Positions 29,318-42,000 of a DNA stretch of 64,000 bases are shown here, piece by piece. A program made the translations under genes and the position numbers. This stretch comes from Eutypella sp. D-1. Lineage: Eukaryota > Ascomycota > Sordariomycetes > Xylariales > Diatrypaceae. The notes beneath the pieces are model-generated. The model ran no database searches. It was not told where the DNA came from and was given only the letters and a program-made list of their open reading frames with translations. The stretch lies in contig JAJTTP010000001.1 of the NCBI GenBank assembly GCA_023313575.1, forward strand, positions 2,418,001-2,482,000. The letters are read 5' to 3'. How positions within the stretch are numbered: the stretch's first letter is position 1; every line of letters starts with the position of its first letter.

Positions 29318-31834
29318 TTATATAAACGGGAGATAGGTACATAGGTACTTCCTACTGGTATGTGGGTCCATACCAGTGACCACTAACAACCAACAGGCCA
29401 AGGGCGGCTTGGGCGCTGCCCTGGACGATGACGATGGCTTGGCGCCCCCCGGTGCAGTGCTGCCTGCGTAACCCGCTAACACGGCCTCAAGGGCTGCTAT
29501 CTCGGCATCGAGAGCTGCATTCTCGGCCTCGAGGGCTGCCGTATCGGCCTCGGGGGTTTCCAGCTGAGCCAGTGTCGGGTTACCGGACATGGGTTCTAGC
29601 GCCGTTCTGGGTCTCTTGTGCCTGTGGGTGGCAGAGGTGGTGGCGGCGGATGACGGCGTACGCCGGGAACCCATGGCGGTGCTGGCGTTTTGATTCGCGG
29701 GAGCAGGGGACTCGAGAAAGTCCATGTTGATGATTCTTTCATATTGCACGCCCAGGAGTAAGCGTAGCTTGTCTTGGTCAAAGGCGCGTACTTGCTGCAT
29801 GGCGATGGCCCGCCGTTTGGCCCACTGGCCGAGCGCGACTTCGTGTCGCGTAGTTATCTTCCTGACCACTAGGAAGCGCCGCATCCACTGGTGCGTGCAT
29901 TCCATCCCATGAAAGTTGAGCATGTATCGGACGTGCTCCCTGCACGAGGTCGACATTGGGAACTGCTCGACAAGCTTTTCCTTGTCATTAAGGAACCGGT
30001 TCAGCCGGCGGCAATCCGGGCATGTACATGGCACCGTGGGGAATGACAGGTTGAGTATGGGCCGGGAGCCGACGAACTCGGTCGCGTACTTCCGCAGCAT
30101 GTGCCAGAATGTCTGCTGCCATTGAGGCGTCATTAGCAGCGGCGCCTCCTCATGCTGCCCCAGCAGCCCCGCCAGGTCCTGGAATACAGGGATCCAGAGC
30201 GAGTGAAGTTGCTCTTTGTTAAGGGAGATCAACTCATGGTCGAACATCCTCGCGAATTTATTTGCGTGCTCCTCGAGCTTTCTCTCGAAGAGGGAGTAGA
30301 GGAACATGGTCATAGCCCGCGGGTCTACGTAGTTTATGAGTGGGCTGGGGTCGTCGTTCTCGATCGGGACAAACTTCGGTTCTGAAAAGTCCCAGCTTCT
30401 GTCCGGCGGTTCGTCAGCTTCCAACGTCGAGAATTTCATGGACTGGATGGTGGTGCTCGACAGATGCTTGTAGAGCTCCGTCCCGGCGACTTCCCCCCGT
30501 CTCATCCCCTGCCGCAGTGCCTTGAGAAACCCAAAGAGGAATGCCGTCTGGTCACGCCTTAGGTATAGGCGTGGGGTGCTGACTTGTTAGTGATCGTTAT
30601 AGCGAGTCTTGTTTCGGTCCAATGGCGTTCATCACTTACATTTCTTTCAGAGTCTCGAAATTTCTGTAGTACAGTATGATTTCGAATAGGGCAGCCCCAT
30701 CCTCCTCATCCAGGGTCGGATTGGAGTGGAATGTCTCAAGAGTGCGGTCGACGGCCTGGCCAAGGATGTGCTCCAGGCGCCCATTGTCTTCGGTGGGTTC
30801 TGTAAGTTCCCAAATCGCCTTGTACCGTTTGGAGAGTGTGGGTTGGCTCAGGACGCAATGTACAGCACTGCCGCGTGTTAATGTGACTCCTGAAATTTTG
30901 TAGGAAAGGAGCTCTTACGCCTTCTGCAGCCCTTCCCACGAGATACCCGTAGTGTTCAAGTTCGTCTTGACCCAACCCAAGAACTCAATTGGCACAGGGG
31001 GATTATTGCTATTGGCCAGGATTAAGTCCAAGAGCGCAAGCTTGCCTCTAAGAAGACATAGCTGCAAAAGCTCTCGGGCATAGACCTCGGTAAGTGTGAA
31101 CACGAACGGGCTTGACGATCGTGGCTTCCAAAGCTCCCGGAGGAACTCATCAAGATGCTGAAGAGCCTCGTCATCCTTATCATTCACGATGCACTTGTTG
31201 ATCCAGTAGTCCGCGATCGCGGCCGCGTCTTTCCTCTTGCGATCAGCCAAGTACCCCTCTCCGTTTTGAAGGCCCTCAAGCTCACTCGAGAGAAACGCTA
31301 GCGTCACTCGCGAGGGGATAATCACCATGCTGTCAAAGTTATAGTCACGACTGAATGACCCACTTGATTGGATATAACAACGTGGGTATTTCCGTAACTG
31401 GCTTTTCGGTTAGTGCTCTGTTGGCAGGATCAACGAAGACGTTACCAACCCTATGGGGGCCCTGCAAGAAAGGAGATTAGTCAAAAGAGATTTAAGTAGA
31501 ACACGCGTCATGGGCAACTGGATATAATATAGTGTGTATATTCTACCCATCGGTGGAGGCCGTCCCTACGCCAGTTATAGCGGCTTAAGCTGTTGAGGCT
31601 TGGGGTTTTCTTACATCAACGTACCATATTACTCCCGCTTCCTCCGTCGTCGGGCAGGGCTACAATCCCAGAAGTTTGGATCGCGGCCGAGGTAGTGAAG
31701 TTGTTCTTCGCACTTATGAGAGCGAGCCCGCCCTCAACGATATGGCTTACGGTATTCTCCATTTGACGAGAAGCTCCAGGCGGTGCATCGGGGCTCCCTG
31801 TCATTTGAGCCATGATTTCAGTGGTGGAAGCCAT
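29318..31834 (-). CDS. Unrecognised multi-exon fungal protein with a Cys/His cluster
   Basis: Reading the minus strand gives exon 1 from 31834 (MASTTEIMAQMTG) to about 31620, exon 2 from 31461 to about 31375, exon 3 from about 31330 to 30919, exon 4 30867-30640 and exon 5 30578-29318. The exon 3-4-5 joins are firm: GTAAGA and GTAAGT donors, acceptors restoring frame at QKAAVHC and LKEITPRLYLRR. The exon 2-3 join is not resolved. The protein is mainly helical (FLRELWKPR, EFLGWVKTNL). It has a candidate zinc site, CTCPDCRRLNRFL followed by CREHVRYMLNFHGMECTHQW. It ends in a coiled segment of repeated ALEAENAALDAEIAALEAV type after a basic HRHKRPRTA. Similar Cys/His ends occur, to my memory, in large fungal dioxygenase-like proteins, but no dioxygenase core is visible here, so it may be a shortened relative. 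I assign no function. Confidence 0.6.
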
Positions 31835-32683
31835 TCCATCTAGCTTGTTCGTGAGTGGGTAGGAAAGCGATTAAACCGTGACAATTGGCAACATTAACCA
31901 CGGCGTCTGAATAGGTAACTATAAGACCAAGCCCTTATCTCGTTTGCATATATCCAGTAAGTCGATTAACTATGGAAATCGCCTATAAAGTTGCAGACGC
32001 GGTCCCGACGCGACGGGTATATACATACAGTGGGGCAATATCCTCTGGAAGTTATGCAGATTTGCATAAATAAGGCTAGCTAACCCCTGAACCCCTGACC
32101 CAACTTGCCAACCTAACATTCCGCACGTATCCGTGGACTTTTCGAAACCATTTCCCCATACCAGTACATCCTCGAATCGACGGACTACACCTAAGATAAT
32201 ATATAGGTAATCCCACATCCACTAGCTGTAGAGATGTGACTATATGGTGAACGGCCGTCACAGTTTTCTGACGTAGGTTCCAGCTGGTAAACAAAGCACA
32301 GGCAATCCAAACGCAAGTTTCTGGTAGAGTTGGGCTTTTGGACTCAATTGACCCCCTGTCGGCAAAGCAGCTCAATAACCTTATTCGTCTCGTACGGCAA
32401 TGTTAAGGCCCCTGGGAATTGCCGCCGTAATGATAATGCCTCTTCCACTTGACTCTGTTTCCCTCGTTGTTGGGATGCAGCACCAGTCGTCCTAGCATGA
32501 CGAAACGCGGTTCGTCAATAGAAGGGCTCGGGGCTTAGGTTCAAAAAATGCATCCCCGAACGCATTGTTCAAGTACGGGAAGCATCTCCGTATAGCTCCA
32601 TAGTATAATTGCGCGGAATGAATTTGGTGACGTAAGAAATCCCGCTCGCGGTCATGGACGGGATGGACCAGGAAAGAGATCAA
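31835..32683. other. Spacer between minus-strand genes
   Basis: About 850 bases with no supportable gene. It holds the promoter of the unrecognised gene and the 3' region of PYM. Confidence 0.5.
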
Positions 32684-33313
32684 TCACCCTGCCTGCGCTG
32701 TCTCTCCTTGACTAGCTGCTGCAGCTGCGGCTTTGGGTTCTCCCTCGGAATCGAAGCCGAGCGCCTCCAGCTCCCTCACGAGCTCATTTATCTTGATGAC
32801 CTTGGCGATCTGCTCGGGAAGAAGCGTCTCGCCGCCGTCCTTCTTGCTTTGCAGATCCTTAGCTTGCTTGAGCTTCTTCTTCAGGTTGCGCGCCTTCTTC
32901 TCCTTCTCTACCTCGGGGTCGACGACTTCTTCCTCGGCGGCCTTGTCGACATCGGGGGCGCCGGGGCCGGGGCCGGAGCCGGGCTGCGGCTCGTTGGCGG
33001 CCTTGGCCTTTTTCCTGGCCTCGCGGCGCTTGGCGTTCTTATTGCTGGCGGCGGAGGGCGTCTCCGTCTTCTGCTGCTGGTCCTTCAGGCCCTCAGCGCC
33101 CGGGATGCCGCCCTTGCCGCGATTCCGGAAGGTCTCGGCGGTCCGGTTCTTGTAGACCTCGACGTCCTCCGGGGGCCGGTAGCCGGGTCGGATCTTGATG
33201 GCTTTCCTGGTGGTCCCGTCTGCTCGCTGCGACTCGGGGATGTGTCGCTCGCCGCTGGTCTCGTCGGTGACGATGCCCGAAGTGGAGGGCTTGGTCGGTG
33301 GTTCTGAAGGCAT
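32684..33313 (-). CDS. PYM/WIBG, partner of Mago-Y14
   Basis: A single frame of 209 residues. The start, SGIVTDETSGERHIPESQRA, with DGTTRKAIKIRPGYRPPEDV and YKNRTAETFRNRG, is the N-terminal Mago-binding domain of PYM. That protein removes exon junction complexes from mRNA by binding the Mago-Y14 dimer at the ribosome. The middle is a lysine/alanine/glutamate-rich coiled region (KNAKRREARKKAKAANE, EKEKKARNLKKKLKQAKD). A C-terminal helix, LPEQIAKVIKINELVRELEA, is typical of the family. Length is normal. It is divergent from QCR9 across about 670 bases. Confidence 0.93.
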   Translation of the reverse strand: MPSEPPTKPSTSGIVTDETSGERHIPESQRADGTTRKAIKIRPGYRPPEDVEVYKNRTAETFRNRGKGGIPGAEGLKDQQQKTETPSAASNKNAKRREARKKAKAANEPQPGSGPGPGAPDVDKAAEEEVVDPEVEKEKKARNLKKKLKQAKDLQSKKDGGETLLPEQIAKVIKINELVRELEALGFDSEGEPKAAAAAASQGETAQAG

Positions 33314-33987
33314 TTGGTACGTACAATACTAACTCAACTCAAGGCGCTTGTGGGTTACGTTTGAACTGTTCGGAAAATGGCGAAACGCTCAGCCCAAAGG
33401 ATTGGGGGAGGTTTTGTACACTGGGGATAATATATAATTTAAGTTGGTTTAGAAGAAGGTTGTCCCGGAAAATGACAATTCCTGGATTAAAGCTCCCGAG
33501 GTCTACTCTAAACCTGGAAGTAAGTAGTAGTAGGTACTTGCTTATATTCCTGCTGCCCACCTACGTGGGAGTATTCCAGGTTAACAATTTACTTACCTAC
33601 CTGGTAGCCAATTCATCCCACCTGCCCACCTGCCCGCCTCGACGAAAATCAGATAAAGTCCACGGGTACCTTGTTAGTGGACCCAGCTCTAGACACTAGG
33701 GACAATAAGGGAATTAATGGGTCCACGGCAACTCGAGCCAATCAATATCGACCAATTCGCAACCCGAACTTTCTACGCAAAAGCCTTGGCTGCTTGGGAA
33801 GTCGTTAATAGGAAATGTTCATACTAAATATACTAAATAAGTGATGAGCCTCAACCTTCCGATTTTTGTTCTTCCGTCATTTTCAATCAAGCCAGCGACT
33901 TTCTCGAGGTCTCTACACACCAACCAAGAATAATCACATCGTACACAAATCATCGATCGAGATTCTTCAAAATAAAAAACAGGCATA
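33314..33987. promoter_or_regulatory. Divergent upstream region of PYM and QCR9
   Basis: About 670 bases between two start codons. CTACGTGGGAGTATTCCAGG and CTTACCTACCTGGTAGCC-like stretches sit near the middle. I see no gene and no assignable factor site. Confidence 0.35.
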
Positions 33988-34466
33988 ATGGTAGGGTCAT
34001 TCGAACACTAGTAATTCACTTCGCAATTACAAAACTAATCGCGCAAACACAGGCCGGCAACGTTTTCTACAAGCAAGTCTACCAACCTCCGAACCGACAC
34101 CGTCCGACGATAGAACCAGCCGCACTAACAGTAGTACTCGCGCAGCACCCTTTTCCGACGGAACTGGCAGATGTTGGGGGTCGTCTTCTTCTCGGCCTTC
34201 GCTTTCGAGATGTACGTGATCGACCGGGTCCGAATGTGACGATGACGACGGGATTCGGCGCAACCGCAACGAGAGGGATATGGACTGACAGCACGATAAC
34301 CAGGACATACGACTCGGGCATGAACAAGCTCTGGGATAGCTGGAACAAGGGCGTAAGTCTACGGCGTACCCCTAGCATACTCTATAGAATACCAGGCCTA
34401 ACTGACGCGGGGGGGATTCAGCGGCAATGGAAGGACATCCGGCACAAATACGTCGAGGAGGAATAA
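33988..34466 (+). CDS. QCR9: Cytochrome bc1 complex subunit 9
   Basis: A 60-residue protein spread over five exons: 33988-33990 (ATG only), 34053-34072, 34146-34211, 34304-34352 and 34422-34466. Joined, it reads MAGNVFYNTLFRRN, then a membrane helix (LGVVFFSAFAFEM), then NKLWDSWNKGRQWKDIRHKY and an acidic end. This is the standard Qcr9 layout, a single-span subunit of respiratory complex III in the inner mitochondrial membrane. Intron 2 (34073-34145) starts with GCAAGT, so it is a GC-AG intron with a CACTAACAG branch; only this choice gives the family sequence FYNTLFRRN. Introns 1, 3 and 4 are GT-AG. The 34236-34466 frame alone gives a wrong N-terminus. The start exon of just ATG is supported by the GTAGGG donor and CACAG acceptor. 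Confidence 0.88.
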
Positions 34467-36093
34467 GTTCGAATCACACGATGCGAGAGGCTTTTCTTAT
34501 TGAGGTCGGGTTAGGGTGAACCGAATCAGGGTTACTCGGAAATTCACACGACCTTAAAAACGATACTACATGTACTATATGTACTTCATAGTCGATGGGA
34601 ATAGTCAAAGAAGAAGAAGGAAAATAAAAGAAAACGAAACATGCCGAACCAACAAGCAAATCTTGCAGAAAGTGCTCTGAAGACGTAACATTTGGGGGCC
34701 GAGACGTATGCACCCTGGCACAATGGCCGGCACCTCGGCTGAACTCTGCTCGGTTATCCTGCGCAAAGCAAACAACATAGAAGTGCTATATACCTATCAC
34801 TAGAACTCATAATCCGGACACAATGGCTACCAAAACCCGGGCTGAAAGTGACTACTGTGAAAGAAGCTATGTCTCGATATCTCCTTACAACCCCCCATTT
34901 TCATCTACCCAAGTTGAGCATATACACCCTTCGGATTATCTACTGGCTAAGTAGATAACTTTAAAACTGACTATTCAGCTTCTGTCTTATGTTGCAATTC
35001 CAGATCTTTTTTTATTTATTACATACATACCTGGTAGGAAGTATTCAAGCAGGGAGGGAGTTAAGTCCACGGGAATCGTCCCCTGCAACCTACTACCTCG
35101 AGCTCTACCTAGGTACTCACGTACTTCAGTACCCGGGCTTGCTCAGGCTGGTGGCATGCTTCATCAGCCCTTATCACTGATAACATTGCCCCGTATTATA
35201 CGAAGTACGTATATGGATCCTGACCTATGACAACCTCAGGACTTTGGGTTGCATCCGGGTTTGCTAAAGCTCCAGGGCTTCTCGATGGTTACGAAGTGAA
35301 GTATACTAAGTAGCTAGGTACCTTGGTATTTTGCTTCTGATAATCCTCCTTGACCCCCTTCTGTCCCCATACTCATTCTCACATCACATACCTATTCACC
35401 TGCATAAGAAGTTGCAAACAATATATTTCAGTTCTAAGTATCTCCAGCGGGAAACGCATTAAACCACAGTTAGAATATACTTATGTCGGGTATGTACATA
35501 TGGGACTATATATAATTCGATCATTACTACACGAAGAGGTAGAGAATGATCCAACCCCACTGACTAATACCCGATAATACATACAATGTACCTAGGATGT
35601 AGGTAGTGGCTACCTAGGTATCCATACCTAGGTACCCACCTGTCTTGGGTGTAGGTACAATACCTAATCCCCCCACCTTCAGATCTTACCTGCCCTGCTC
35701 CCCCCCTCGATAGATACTATCAGCTTGCTCTAAATACGTAGATACCATAGATACCATACGGTCCCTTAACCTCGACCCTTCACCTTCACCTTTCATCTCC
35801 ATCTTTTTTTACTAGCCACTCTTCCCAGGGGCATCATCACTCCCGCCGACATCATCATCCACAACACCACGACGAAACTACATAGCAAGATTAATACTAC
35901 CCAGGAATTCCTCGGATCCGTCACCGACCGACCGCCCCGCCCCTCATCTACATAGTACCTTAAGCGAGGTAGCTCTCATACCTTCTCCCATACCTTCTTC
36001 TCCTATACCTTCTTCTTCTATACCTTCATCTCCCTAACGCCAATAATGACCTAATGACCTACCTAATGACCTTTCCACCACAACACTTTCATC
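34467..36093. other. Long spacer and leader of UBR1
   Basis: About 1.6 kb. It is rich in TACCTAGGTA-type palindromes (35105-35114, 35611-35620, 35626-35635). The last 130 bases are a pyrimidine-rich leader with repeated ATACCTTCTTC and TAATGACCTA blocks (35975-36075). No frame is protein-like. Confidence 0.5.
35968..36075 (+). repeat. Imperfect short repeats in the UBR1 leader
   Basis: Several copies of a CATACCTTCTTCTCC-like block are followed by three TAATGACCTA-like blocks, ending about 19 bases before the start codon. They probably arose by slippage in a pyrimidine-rich leader. Confidence 0.5.
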
Positions 36094-39000
36094 ATGGACA
36101 CCTCTATGTCTACCCAAGAGTTGCAGCTCTGCCAACACCTGAGAGAGCTTCCTAGGCAACATGCCTACCGCTACGGTGATGCGGCGATCCGGGATCTCCT
36201 GTACAACTTGTTCTGGTCCATGGCTGGTGGTAAACCTGAATATATGCGACTCTTTTTCCCCGACGGAAAGCTCACCCCTAAGGGCATCTTGAATCTAAGC
36301 CGCGCCCAAGGAGCTGTTGAAGGTGCTGAGTACACCGAAGCTGCGCGGGGTAAACCTTGCGGTCACATATTCAGGGCCGGTGAAGCTTCCTATTCATGCC
36401 GTACTTGCAGCACAGACGATACTGTTTGTCTCTGTAGTAAATGTTTCGATGCCACGGATCACACGGGCCACATGGTGAAGATCTCCATATCACCTGGGAA
36501 CAGTGGCTGCTGCGATTGCGGTGATGTCGAAGCCTGGAAACATCCCTTGTTCTGCACTATTCACAGCGAGCGAGAATCCGATCGGAGCAAGGGGAAAGGA
36601 AAAGAAGCTTCTGTCTTGCCTGAAGACCTCGTAGCCAATATCCGCATGACCGTCTCCCGAGTCCTCGACTTCATTTGCGACGTCATATCCTGCGCCCCGG
36701 AACAATTAAGGCAAGCCAAGACGAAAGCCTCCATCGAGCTAGACGAGAAAACCTCCCGCCTCACCTCGACATATTGCGGCGGCGACTCGGATTCCCCCGG
36801 CGAATTTGTCTTGCTGCTCTGGAACGATGAAAAGCACACCGTTACTGAGGTTCAAGACCAGGTCGCCCGAGCCTGCAGTACTACAACAGCAGAAGCCTAC
36901 AATAAGGCTGTCGAGACAGACTCCATTGGCAGAAGTCTCCTAAAATATGATACGAGCATAGACAAACTCCTAGAATGCGCCAAGATTCTCGAGCAGATCA
37001 AGATCACCGTCACAATACGTTCATCAAGGGATACGTTCCGTGAACAGATGTGCGGAACCATGATCGAGTGGCTGAATGACATCTGTGGTTGCCTTGTGGG
37101 TAACGACCCCGACATCTTGCGCCTCGTAGTATGCGAAGAAATGTTGAAGGTGTGGAGGAAGGGAAGCCCCGCAACACATGCCACAGTTGGCAAAGACGGC
37201 ATCGAGGACGAAGAACAATATGATTACGGCCATATAGATCAACGGGCAGCGTTCATATTTATGCAGCGTGCTCGTGTCATAGCCGAAGCAGGAGGTGGGG
37301 CTGCAGTGGCCAACTTCGTTGAGTCAGATGAGGACGACGACGACGACGACGATATGGACGACAACCGCACGCCTTCTAGTGGTGAAGAGGATGAAGATGA
37401 GGACGAAGATGATGAGGATGACGTGATGATGATCGATGCTCGGCCGGAGACGAGTGGAGATGTTAACATGTCCGACTGGCGCCAGGCTCCTATAGGGGAA
37501 GCCCTTGAAGAAGACGAAGCGACAATGGCAGGGTATCCGCCACCGCCGCCGCCCCCTCCTGTTCCTAGGCGGACAGCAAGAGACCGCGACCTTACACCAT
37601 CCGACTCGGACACTGCCGAGCCCCTAATTGCGCCGACAGTCTATGCGAAGGCCAACCTAGAAGTGCCCAAAACGCCCGGGTTATCGAAGCCAGAGAAAGC
37701 TGTGCCACCCAGACCAGGCCGTTATTGGGTCGAAGCACCGGCAGCGTATACGGAGCGGGGCCATGCCCATCCTTTTGAGGATGTCTTCCAAAGAGTTCGC
37801 CTGGATTGGATGATTCTTTTCGATCTAAGAATGTGGAAGAAGGTCCGAAATGACTTGCGTTCTCTCTACATATCCACAGTTGTGTCGATTCCCGAATTCA
37901 AACGAATTCTAGGACTGCGCTTTGCTGCGCTGTATACAACCCTCGCACAGCTATATCTCATTGCAGATCGAGAGCCGGACCACTCAATCATCAACATATC
38001 CCTGCAAATGCTCACGACTCCATCCATAACTGCCGAAGTTGTTGAGAGAGGCAATTTCTTGACTACTCTCATGGCTATCTTGTATACGTTCCTGACAACG
38101 CGGCAGGTGGGACACCCCTGGGAGGTTTCTTCGAGCGCCGTCCTCGGATTTGACACGGGCGCCGTGACGAATAGGAGGATGTATCATTTCTATGTCGATA
38201 TGAAATTCCTCTTCGGATCGCCCCACGTACAGGAGCGCATGAGGACAGAAGAGCGATATCTGATGCAGTTCCTCGACCTGGTTAAGCTCCATCAAGGAAT
38301 CTGCCCGAATGTCCGAGCCATCGGCGAGCATGTGGAATATGAGACTGACAGCTGGATTGGTGCCTCGTTAATGACCAGGGAGATCAACAAGCTGTGCAGG
38401 TTGTTATCTGACTCGTACAGGAACTTACCGGAACAAGACTCGCCTTACCTTTCCAAGGCAATCCGGTTGGCGGCCAGAATTGTCGTCGTCAATTCCATAG
38501 GTGCCGAACGAGCGAGATTTACCCAGTCCGAGATAAAAGATGAGGTCCGCTTCAAGACATTAACCGACTTCGAATTTGCCGGAGAGACCACTCAATTTAG
38601 CGTTGTGAAGTTTGTGGTCGAAGAACAGAACATCAGCTTCCATCATGCTCTACACTACACTCTGTCATGGTTGATTGAATGTGGAAAACATATGACACCG
38701 CAGCAGCTCATCTCACTGCTGAGCTTCACCGCACATGATCTCAGGGCGACGCCTAAGCCCATGGGCCGCAGGACTCTCCCCAGGCGAGAATATGACCCCG
38801 AAGATTACTTGATAGCTACGTTTGACTATCCACTCAGGGTGTGTACCTGGCTCGCGCAGATCAAAGCGGGCATGTGGGTACGTAACGGCATTAGCCTCCG
38901 GCACCAGGCAATGACCTATCGAAGTATTCTGCACCGGGATGTCACCCATGGTCGAGATATCTTCATGATGCAGACTGCCATGGTGACTTGCGATCCGAGC

Positions 39001-42000
39001 CGCGTTCTGGCTTCAATCGTGGATAGATTTGGCATGGAGAAATGGATCAAAGGCCTCTATGTGCAGACATCAGCGGCGCAGGATGAGACACAGCACCTCG
39101 ACGTGGTCGAGGACATGATCCATCTCTTGATCGTGATGCTCAGCGATCGTACATGCATCACCCCAGCAGACGACGAACACGAGACGCATCTGAAGGCAAT
39201 GCGCCGAGATATAATCCATGTCCTCTGCTTCCGCCCAATGTCGTTCAACGAGATCACCAACAAGCTGCCAGATAAGTTCCACGAACAGGATGATTTCTAC
39301 CCAGTTCTTGACGAGGTCGCCACATTCAAGTCACCTGAAGGCGTTTCGGACGTGGGAACGTTTGAACTCAAACCTGCACTGGTAGAAGAGATCGACCCCT
39401 ACAGCGCCCAGTATAGCAAGAACCAGCGCGAGGAATCGGAAACCGCTTATCGTAAGCTAATGGCAACTAAGACCGGGAAACCAGTCGAAGAGATCGTATA
39501 TGAACCAAAACTGCCACCAATCCCCTCGGGCGCTTTCGCCGGTCTCGCCAACTTCACCAGCACCGGGATGTTCGCTCAAATCATTTACTACTGCCTGTTG
39601 TATCCTCTAGTCTCTTCTAAGCAAACGCCGAAGGTCCCGTTCACTCGAGTAGAAACCTTCTTGCAGGTAGTGCTGCACCTGGTTCTCATCGCCATATCCG
39701 AGGATAAGATTGACGAGAAGTCTGGCGAAGCGGAGTCTTTTGTGCATCGCGCACTAACAACACAAGCACGCAGCAATTTCATGCAAGAAGCCCCAAGTGC
39801 GAAGACGATTGTCTCCCTTTTGGAGATGATGTCTTCCAAAGAGGAGTTCAAGACCTGCCATCCCAAGATTGGGCTCATTCTGAAGAGAATGAAGCAGAAG
39901 CTTCCGCACCGATTCGATGAGGCATACTCACGACTAGGCATTCCTCTGGATCGAGTCGATACAGCATCCCCGGCCAACGCTCATGGTGCTGAGGAGGAGC
40001 GAGAACGGAAGAAGAAGGCCGCATTGGACCGTCAGGCTAAGGTCATGGCGCAGTTCCAGCAACAACAAAAGAGTTTCTTGGAGATGCAGGGCGACATTGA
40101 CTGGGGTGACGAAGAACTAGATGATATCGAGGACGACAAGCCAGCCGAAGAGCGAAAGAACTTCTGGAAGTACCCGAGAGGCACCTGTATACTATGCCAA
40201 GAGGGTACGGACGACGGGCGGCTATACGGAACATTCGCGCTGTTCACCGAAAGCAAGATTTTGCGGCAGACTGATTTACAAGATCCCGATTTTGTCCGGG
40301 AAGCTTCAAACACACCGGCCAATCTTGATCGTTCGGCAGAAGATATACGGCCCTTTGGTCTCGCACATGAGAATAGGACGGTAGTAGAGAAGGTCAACGC
40401 TGAGGGAAACACGTTCCGCACCGAGAAACAAGGAATCGGCAAGGGGTTCCCCGCGAATCTCTGTCGGACGGGGCCTGTGGCCGTAGGCTGTGGCCATATC
40501 ATGCATTTCAAGTGTTTCGAAGTCTATGTGGAAGCAACCGTGCGCCGACATGGACATCAGATCGCACGCCATCACCCTGAAACTCTCGATCGCCTAGAAT
40601 TTGTTTGTCCCCTGTGCAAGGCCCTCGGAAATGCCTTCCTGCCCATCACGTGGGATGGCAAGGAGGAAGCCTATCCCGGCATATTGCAGACGGATACAGA
40701 TTGGACCTCTTTCATCGATACCCACGGTAACAGGCACAATTACTTGCTTGGAGCGCCGCGGTCAGGGGACCAGGTGCAGTCCGCCTTCGTCAATTATGTC
40801 AGGGCAAGAATGCCTGACAGCCTAGCTGAGGGTTCCAACAAGTTAGTCATGGAGGCCGCCGATGTTGGCGGTGCCCGAACACCTTCTACGAGGAATTATG
40901 GGGCGTATAACGACGCTTTCTCTGAATCTACAACTCCTGAATCCAGTGTTCGCTCTCGTTCGCCATCGGAATCGCCCAGTGGCGGCAAGGACCTCATCAC
41001 GGCGTACCGACGCCTTCGCGATACCCTCCGACAGAACAAGCTTAGCCGCCGTCCAACCGACAGCGAGGGACGGGATGACATGCACGGAAGTGATACTCTG
41101 GCGCGGTCTGTGGGATTCTCCATATCGGCTGCGGAGATTCAACAACGCGGCATTGGGGTCCAGTACGGGATGACCCTCATCGAGAAGATACCAGAGCAGA
41201 CCCTCATACAACTTCGAATCTTGTGCGAGACTGTCGCCTCTTATATATCAATCGGGGGCCTCAGGTTTGGGGGAGACAACGTTGTCGAGGAGGAGTTCCG
41301 CAGGGCCAGCGAGCGCCAGCACTGCCAGCTCTTCGTGATCGAGTACCTCGACCAGTCTCTTAAGCAGGAGATGGTCTCAGGCCATTCTACGTCTAAGAAG
41401 TACGAGCCACTGTTGAATCAAGATACGTTTGTGTATCTTTGCGAGTCGATGTTCGGCATGGCGGTCGCTCAGGGCATGGACGTCATGCATCTAGTCAGAC
41501 TCTGCTACCTCGTCGAGATCGTCAAGGTCGTATACCAGATCTCTCGTAATATACCCCTTAGCCGATGGCTGGAGCACACGATCAACCGTAACCACGAGGA
41601 CCCCGCCTTGAACAACTTCGCAAACTTCTGCAACACCATTACAGTAGCAGGAATGAACGCCAGTCATCAGGTGGAGGAGACATCGGACGACCTGCAGAAT
41701 AAGGGGTTCGATCAGCCGGGTTTGGATAGCTTGGCGGGTCTGCACTCTTTCGTCAAGAGATACGCCCTCGTCTTTCTGCGCAAAACCGCTATCCTCCTGC
41801 ATGTCCATGCGGGAGTTGACTTTAACAGTCACATATCATCGGCCCCCGAAGCCGACGAGCTGACCCGCCTGACTGCTGCTCTTCGCTTGCCGTCGTTTGA
41901 CGAGATGTGCACCGCACTGACGCCTCTGGGAACGCAGTACGGGTGGCCCGCGCGCACGGAGGCGCTCGCGCTCGGCTGGATCCGTCACCAAGCCGTCTTC

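Noticed and set aside
34466..34482. GTTCGAATC-like box suggesting a tRNA B box
   Set aside because: It overlaps the end of QCR9, and no A box, cloverleaf or acceptor stem fits upstream. A similar word near 49037 also lacks a cloverleaf.
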